A stretch of 64,000 bases of DNA from Petrosia ficiformis (lineage: Eukaryota; Porifera; Demospongiae; Haplosclerida; Petrosiidae): positions 19,508,548 to 19,572,547 of the forward strand of contig OX345636.1 in the NCBI GenBank assembly GCA_947044365.1, given 5' to 3'. The notes beneath the pieces are model-generated. The model searched no databases. It had not been told where the DNA came from and saw only the letters and a program-made list of their open reading frames with translations. Below, piece after piece: positions 52,301-61,300 of the stretch. Each line of letters begins with the position of its first letter. The first letter of the stretch is position 1. Made by a program: the position numbers and the translations under genes.

Positions 52301-55300
52301 TTTACAAAGTATATGATGACAAATTTTTAGAGCATATACAAATAACATGTATATTGTGTTCCTGCATGATTTTGTATTTCAGAATTCTAATGAAGCTTAG
52401 AACAACTAATTATGAAATATTATGTTAGAATTCCTCACTTCATTTACTTATATTTTGTTTAAAAAGTAAAATTGAGCCGGTCATGCATACTACACAATAT
52501 TGGATTATGCTTTTTAAAATAATGAATGATATGTAGTTTAATACAACCAATAGTTCATTTACACTTACCTTCATCATCAGTAATTGAAATGGTAGCTGGA
52601 GCTCCAAGTACAACATCCTCAGAAGGTACAGATGACACAAAACTTGCATTGTATTGTTCAATATCTTCTAATGCAATTATATCATCATTGATGACAAAAG
52701 GTGGAAGGAACTCAAACATTGATGATGGTGTGAAGCTAATGTCTACATTCATTATCCTAAACCCAGATGTTTCTACAGTATCTGGTTGTGGTGCAGGATC
52801 TAAAGAAGTTTAAAGAATTGATTGAACATAATAATTATTATAATACACAAACATACAGATTAAACAAATTATTTAATTTGGACTACTTCCTATTCTCATA
52901 CAACTCAACATTTTACTTCCATCTCTAAGGAAATGTTTCATATGGTTTCTATTTAGTATGGACATTATACTGTAGCTGGAAAAGGTCTTTGTGTTGAAAT
53001 GTTCTCAAGAATATTAATGCATTACTATAATTTAGTGTTGCACCTATACAGCAATTTGCCTATACACCTATATGACTATATTTTATAATCCATATTGTCT
53101 ATATGCAGATCCGATCTGATATTGTCTGTGTGAACTATATAGTTGTATTTATCTAGTTTACAACTGTTCACACATGGTACAGTGTTAATTATTCAATTGT
53201 TCGTGTGCTATACATTCATCCCAAAGTACATTGTACATGTAGTTACAGGCATATTCAGCCTTGGTTGCACACATCTTCAGATTGTACTTGTGCAGTTTGA
53301 CAATAATGTAATCTGCAAACCCTAAAAAATATTGTGTAAGCTGTATAGGCAATGTATAGGCAATGTATAGGCAATGCAGTTGCCTATACCAATACTCTGC
53401 CTATATCTTCAATATAGGCACCTATTCAGATGCCTATACTAGTATAGGTGCAACCCTACTATAACTACACAGTTGTGGTAAACTCCACAATGCCTGTTTG
53501 TCAAAAGTAGAAAGTAGCTGTTACATAAAATTATGTAGGAATGAATCTGACTTTATATATACAATATATATAATTTTTATGACCCACAGGGTGATCCCTA
53601 TGATTGTTTTCCACAGGCTTTAATGTATATATTTATTATGCTTGTATCATATATCCAACTATGCATTGTTTACATAGTTAAGAAAGTTGTGTCATTTCGT
53701 TGGGCTCGGTCAATTAATGAGCATGTCATGTAACAGAACATGTGCTCAAGTGCTGCAGACCAGCAGGAAGATAGTATTTTACGTAGAAACTAGTTGTTCC
53801 ACCCGTCTTAATTCCTAATTAAAAAGAGTAGGAGACTAGATAATAACTACAATAGGCTGTTGTGTTTCAGGCATGAGAAAGTCATTCATGATTACTGAAT
53901 GTTAGATGGCACAAAGCAATACTTTTCTACATATATCTTCTATTATCTTCTACTGTATATCTTATAATGAGATTCATGGCCCTTATATGAGTCTCATTAT
54001 AAGATATATGAGGAAAATATAAACCTGTTTTGTATTATTAGTTAGTTCTGATTATCAGATATAACTCTCTTACTAAACTATATCAGTTTCATTTGTCTGT
54101 AGCATGATATAAACCTGCAAACTTGGAAGTGATATCACCCTTTGGCAATATCTTTCCTCATAGCATGTTTATGTTACACACATAGGCCTCTGAAACATAA
54201 TAATAATTATAATCACTACCTGCAAACACAGTGACTGTGAGAATCTGAGCAATTGGTGAAGACAGCACTACTGCAATACCAGAAGACAATCCTTCTCCCT
54301 CAGAGAAAGAATATACATCTGAATTAAAGTTCACTGTAACATCTGAAAATAAAAGAAGTCAAAACAACAAACAGACTGACTATACTTACCATCGTCATCA
54401 CTGATAGTAATCTCGGTGGGAACTCCTAAAGTAACATCTTGTGATGGTGTTGAACTAATAAAACTCAATTGATAAGTTTCATTTGTTTCCAGTGCTGTGG
54501 TATCATCTGTTATGTTAAAGTCTGGTAGTGGAACTGAAACATCACCAGCTTGAAATATTACTGTTGAGTCCACATCACTTCCAGATATAACAACAGTTGG
54601 AAGTTGTGTTCCAGGTCCTAGATGTGTAATAAATATTGGAATTACTATACAACATATGAGGGTAGGGTTGAGAAGCTCATATAGCATGAGGAATAGCCAA
54701 GTGCTGTATGAAGCTCTGAGACTTCACCGAGTGCTATATTTTTCAGTACAGAATAAGCAAAAATGTGCTTTAAATGGTTTATAGTAGTTTAGTTGATAGA
54801 TGTTGCCAGTGATGAAGAAGAATGAAGTACTTGGCATTTTTCCATCCACTAAACCCAAGATAAGTGTGCTATTTTCTAGTCCGGGAATTCATACAACAGG
54901 AGTTTCTCCCCCTACATTTCAGGCCAAATTTATTTCAACATGCAACGACACCTCAGCTACAAAGCCTTCTGGGGCAGAGAGCAACCTCAGAAAACCTAAA
55001 TTAAATTTTCTTGGGGGAGCACCCCCAGGAGCAGTGTGCTTCACATAATCAATTCTTTCCCCTTCCCAACAAAAAATCCTGTATGAAACCTTATCAGTGC
55101 TGTGAATAACATCTGGAAAATATAGTACTGGACATGGTACTACTGTGCTCTATATGGAAAATATAGCCACTGTCAGTACTTATTGTGTTAAGCGCCATAG
55201 TGCTATAAAATTATATATACTTATATAATTATATTATTAGGCCTGGCAAATAATATACACATTGATAACTGTAAAATCATCATGAAAATATTTATCATGA

Positions 55301-58300
55301 AAAAAAATCTATTTGAATTTGCGTCTCAGGAATCAGCAAACACTTTGGTGTTAACACATGACTACTAGGTGTTTTATGATCATGCATTCATATCAATGTG
55401 TGTGCAACTTATTTATCTAGTGCCCATGTGCTTCAATTTCTTGTACTATGGTGTTTCTAATGTTCGGTACTTTACACAAGTATTGAAATGCTTAGCAAAA
55501 CTCACCATAATAAAATATTATAGTTTTATCAATATAATTAATATATGTGTGTGTTATATATATCAGGTTTCAGAGATCTGTCTATATATGTTACATAAAC
55601 TTGCCACCAAGAAAGATATTGCCTGAAAGTCACAGGTCTAAGGGTGATATTGCTTCCAAGTTGGCAAGTTTGTATCACAGATATACAATGATGAAACATG
55701 TTAATATCTTTTATTAAGAGATTCATACTGAAGATCAGTACTGATAATACTACAAAACAGGATACCAAACATGAAGCGAATTGTGATCATTCTCTGCTTG
55801 TATTAGTTAAAACACTGGTGCAAGTGGTGTACAGGAAATATAGCACAAGGGGTGGGGTCGAGAAGGTCATACAGTACAAAGCAGATCCAAGTGCTGTATG
55901 AAGTTTCAAGGCGCTATATTTTCCACTACAGCACAAGCAAAAGCATTTCTTTTGATGGTTTATAGGAGTTTGAATTAATGGATATCATCAGCGATGGAGA
56001 AGAAGAAGAAGTACCGGTGTTCTTTTACTAAACAGAGGAACATGTTGTTTTCTATTGCTGTGAATAACATCTGCAAAATATAGCACTGGATATAGTACTA
56101 ACTGTGTTCTATAATTATGCCAAATACAGCACTGTCAGTATCTTTGATGTTAAGCATCATAGTACTATAATTCCATATATCAACCTGCTTTGAGGTTTAT
56201 GTATGAAATTTATAGCTTATTTCCATGTTTTCACTGTGTGTTATATTTTGAATATTGGAAGTTATAGACGCTCTATATAAGTGGCAGACACTGTAACTAG
56301 TAATACTATTGCACAGGCGTCAATTAGGAAATTGTATGGGTGGGATGTTATAGAAACAACTATTGTTAGCGAAGATTCTAACTTTCTTTGTTGCAGAGGT
56401 GAGGCATTAAGAAAGCCACAGATGTGAAACCCATGCTTCATTAGTTGCTGAAATACATCAAGGCAAGTGCATGAAAATTGCAGGGCAACACCCACACTCT
56501 ATCTAAGCTTCATAACTTCTGAATTTTTAACAATAAAGGCTTCTACCTTGTTTTGATGGATAGAAGAACTTCTAGGAAAGCCATACATATCAATATCATC
56601 CTTCAATAGTTGTATGAAGGTTGCAAGGCGAGTGTTTGAAGTGGTATAAATCAGTTATAGAGTGCTCATGTGGTCTATTTTACTGAATAAAATTCTATGC
56701 ATGAGGGCACGCCGCCCTCGTTGCTAGGGATTATATTCCAGTAATAGACCTCATGTGTATTCTATCATAAACTTCCACACCCAATTAAAAATGTATGGGC
56801 TATGAACTCATTATGAGAATAATGAGATCATGTATATATGTAATAATTATATAAACTATGGTAAGGAGGTGTATATGTCAGACATACCACCCACTATGGA
56901 GGAGGTTTATGTGGATATAACCTGAGGCCTGTAGGCCCAAGGGGTACATCCACATAAAACTCTGAACACCAGCAGTTTTTATATCCCGCATATACACTGA
57001 CTCAAACAATACCTATAATTATCATATTATATGACACCTTACAAGTGTTGTATCAGATTTATAATCACTGGTCCAAGTGACATAGCCCCAAGGTTAAGGT
57101 GATTATAAATCTGTTATAGCACGAGTAGGTGTGTTATAATGAATATATGTGACCATGGATGGGCAAATCAGTCATTTGGCAAATAAGAATTTTTGACTTG
57201 GTCTTTTTTTACACAGGAAAATAACTAAATTTGATATCTAGGTAAAGGAATAGTTAAACTATAAGACTACAATACTCAAGTGGTCCAAATTCTAGACAAA
57301 ACCTTGGAAGATACACATAACAACAATAGTTTTGACTTTCTGGAAATATGTGAGTATGGATGTGCAATTGTGTCACTGGTTGATGGCAAATTTTATATCT
57401 GATTTATAAAACCTGCAGTTAGATTATATATTTATATATATATATATATAATCTAACTGCAGGTGGTATATCACGTATATCACGTATATACAACCCGGCT
57501 GCCCTTTGATGTTTCTGTCAGTTATTGTATATAAATATATATATATAGTATGATGGTGACATCATCTCTTTGATGTGGTGAGTTCTATATATTGTATATA
57601 GACCTTCCATGTGCACACTATGCAGGAGATGTCCCCATCATACTATATGATACTGCATATAGTATGTTAATAAGTCCTATATACTGTATATAGGACCCTC
57701 GTTTTGTGTCCTCGGATGTGATATAGCCCTTGCAGGCTCGGGCTATATCACATCCTTGGACACAAAACTCAGGTCCTATATTTTGTATATAAGGACCTGT
57801 TAGCATACTATATATATTACATATATATATATATATTATATATATATATATATACAATAATTATGCATATATATATACACTTAAATAATATATAATTATT
57901 ATAAAATTATCCTAATTATACATAGTGTATAATTCTACTTACCTCCTCCAACTTCTACCAAAAGGCTTTGTGCAATTGGATTGGATAACAGTAGTCTAAT
58001 ATCTCCTACAGTACCATGATCCTCACTGTAGTTATAAGCATTGAATTCAAAATTAACCGTAACATCTACAATGCAAATTAAATTATGAATAATTAATGCA
58101 AATCATCTCAAATCTTTACATTATTTTGTGATCTACACTTTTTACTTAAGTATTTAAGAATACATGTAAGTTAGGTGCATGTAAATATATCTGTGCTAAG
58201 GCTGCATGTATTACCATCGTCATCAACAACAGTGATCACCATTTGAGATGGTTCAGCAATGCCAACTGGACTAGGATCTCGTATTCCCAGGGGGAACAAT

Positions 58301-61300
58301 TTATCAAGTTCTAAAGCAATGTTATTATCAGTAACAGTGAACAAAAATGACTTGTTCTGAGGTTCTGGAGCATTAGCATCAAATGTAACTTCACCAATAT
58401 CAGTATCTGTATACGAGAATAAATGTAATACTATTACCATTATTATTACAACAAAGTATAAAGATTTGATTTAGGTTGAACAGTACACATAATTATACAC
58501 TGCAACATGAATTTGGTACTACATCGTGTTAGTAATAAAATGACAACCACAAACACACTAATGTAAATTAAAACTCTATATGCTTTGACAAGTCAAATTC
58601 CATTTTAAACAACAGCTGATCTTCTCCAGTAAGTGAAATGAATACCACAAGCACTACATCCACAAACACTACAGCATTATTATTATTACTACAGAGAATG
58701 TTAGCATGCATGCTAATCATTGTGGGGTGAGCCTGAGAGGGTGAGGTTAGAAAACATCTTGCAAACACTGCCATCTCTATTCTCTTTGGCCATCAGTTTC
58801 TGTCTCTCTCACAAACTCTCTTCTCTTTGCTCAGCAATCTCCTCAGCTCTTCAGTATTGCCCTCCATCTCTCAAGTCTCTTTCATCATCTGTCTCCCTCT
58901 GTTACAAGCTCCATCAGCTTCTCTTTGGTTACTCAAAGGTACTTCTCCCTCCTCTTCAGTTTCCGCAGCTTGTTAACCTCTGTCCCTCTCTCTTCTTTTT
59001 CTTAATCTATACATGGACATGTGGCTTTCGAAATTCACAAATACGTGAAAAAAAAGACATTTATGGAACTAGCGAATGTGTAAGAAAAGACATTTTATGG
59101 AATAAGTATGAGCACATATATACATACAAGGCCAACACAGCACCAACCTGACAAGCGTGGGGCTTGCTCAGGATGATCCCAATTATTTACATTTGATAGG
59201 TGATTTGGTGTAAGTGTGTTTAAATATTGGATGATCTGATCCAAAACAGTTTTGATGAATATTATAATTATCCCTCCACCATAAGTGGCTTGCATGCATT
59301 ACAGTGCATGTATTGTGTTTGCATCTTCTACACAAGATAGTGTATCAAAGCTGCAGTGTCTATGAGTCTTATTTTATTAGTTTACAGGGTTTCATTTAGG
59401 GTGGGCTGGAGGGGGGGAGGGGGAGGAGGGGGCATTCATCCCCCCTTGCTAAATTTATTTGCTAATATGCATACCACAATAACCCTGTATGTCGCGCCCC
59501 CAAAGTCATTCAAATTAACTTTTGCCCCCTCGACAAAGTTGCTAAATGAAACCCTTATCTGTATATGTATTAATTGTTCTCACTAGTGTCTACATCATAG
59601 ATAGTTACTGTCAAATCTTGAAGAAGTTCTCCATCCTGTAGAACTACATAAATTGATTGATTTCCACCATTTTCACAGAAAGTTGCTGAATTTCTGTCAA
59701 ATCGGACTACTACAACTATAGATAAAATTAGGGAAGTTATAATTAATTTATTTGTAAAATTTAAAAAAATAAATCTTAAGTGATATTTTTAACATTCTCT
59801 ACAGTGCATTAAACATTATAATGTAGCATGATGGTGGGGCTCAATAAAGGTTGAGATTAGATAATCGAGACCTTTGTTGGCTTGCCTGAGTGCCACATTA
59901 TAATGCTTGATGCACTATAACCTATGGTATAAACATTTTAGTGTCTATCACTTGACATTTGTAGTGTGTATGGTTGCATTTTCACAGGTAGATGTGTATT
60001 AAATAGTTAATGCAATCTTCAGTATATTATGTTATTTAAAATGCCTAAAGTCATGTGATATAATACTAATGTACTTTTAAATTTTTAATATCTTACGATC
60101 ATCATCTTCAATAACCACAAAAGAAGGAGTATCATCAATTACTAGATTAATGCTGAGTACAGGTTGTGTTCCAGTGTAAGGTTGTAGAGTAACAGTGAAA
60201 TTCTCAAATAGTGTCTCTTTTCTATTGTCATTTGTTATTATCATTGTACGACAATATGGACCAGGTTGCAAGTGATTGAATCTTATGAAATTCAAAGTAG
60301 GTCGATAATCCTCAAACCCTAGAGTGAATATTAAAATGCATAACACAAATTGTATAATAATAATTAATAACAATTATTGTAGATTAAACACTTACCTACA
60401 GAAGAAGCTGTATTATCTTCAGGAATAAAATCGATATTAAATGATGTTTTAAGTGTAGCACCAATAACTTCAGCACACACTCGTACAGTAACATCAGATT
60501 CAGGGACATAATAAGTCCTGGAAGTGAATCTAATTGTAGCAGCTTTATATAGAATATAAAATAAATACTTGATAATCACAATTCAAAGGAATAGCTTTTT
60601 AGAATTGTATAGGCAAGTTTTAAATTAGTATAATTTTAAAATTCAAAACAAGACATAACCTTTTGTACAATAATTACTGATATGAAATGATTATCACAAT
60701 TTTGAACATTATCATGACACCATAAAAAAGCAGTGCCAGATGTATTGCCTTTGTTACTTCAGGCCTTTTCTAAACAACCATTAATGCTAATGTAGTAGAA
60801 TTTATTTTCTCCACTTAACGTAATTAATGAAGCTAAAATAATAATTATAATATATAATTTTACTTGCTGCACAGTTTACTGTACGTATGCTTGGCTTCAA
60901 TTATTTACTGCTGAAAGAGCTATCCCTGCAGCACACTTAAACTGACTTTATAAGCATTATTCTTCAAGTAGTTACAAATTGTTTTTGTGGGTAACTCCGG
61001 ACATTTCTGCGAACTCAAGAAAACCTGTGCTGTTTGGTATATTATACTTCATTGCATATATGTGTTGCTTTTTTAAAGTCTTTCATCTAAAGAACATTCA
61101 CTTTCATCATGACCTTTGTATAATGATCTATTAACCTTATGACATTAAACTATACACTATAATTTACATGATGACATATAAAGTCATCACATTCCCATTT
61201 TGAGGTCATCATGAATGTCAACAGATTTTAGCTACTTGTTCCATTCAATTTTTATGACTATAAATATGAAGTTAATGATGTCCTTCCTTTTGTGTCAATG

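Noticed and set aside
58720..59151. 143-codon Ser/Leu/Cys-rich plus-strand frame
   Set aside because: CT-rich simple sequence; opposite the GPCR in an intron, no domain.
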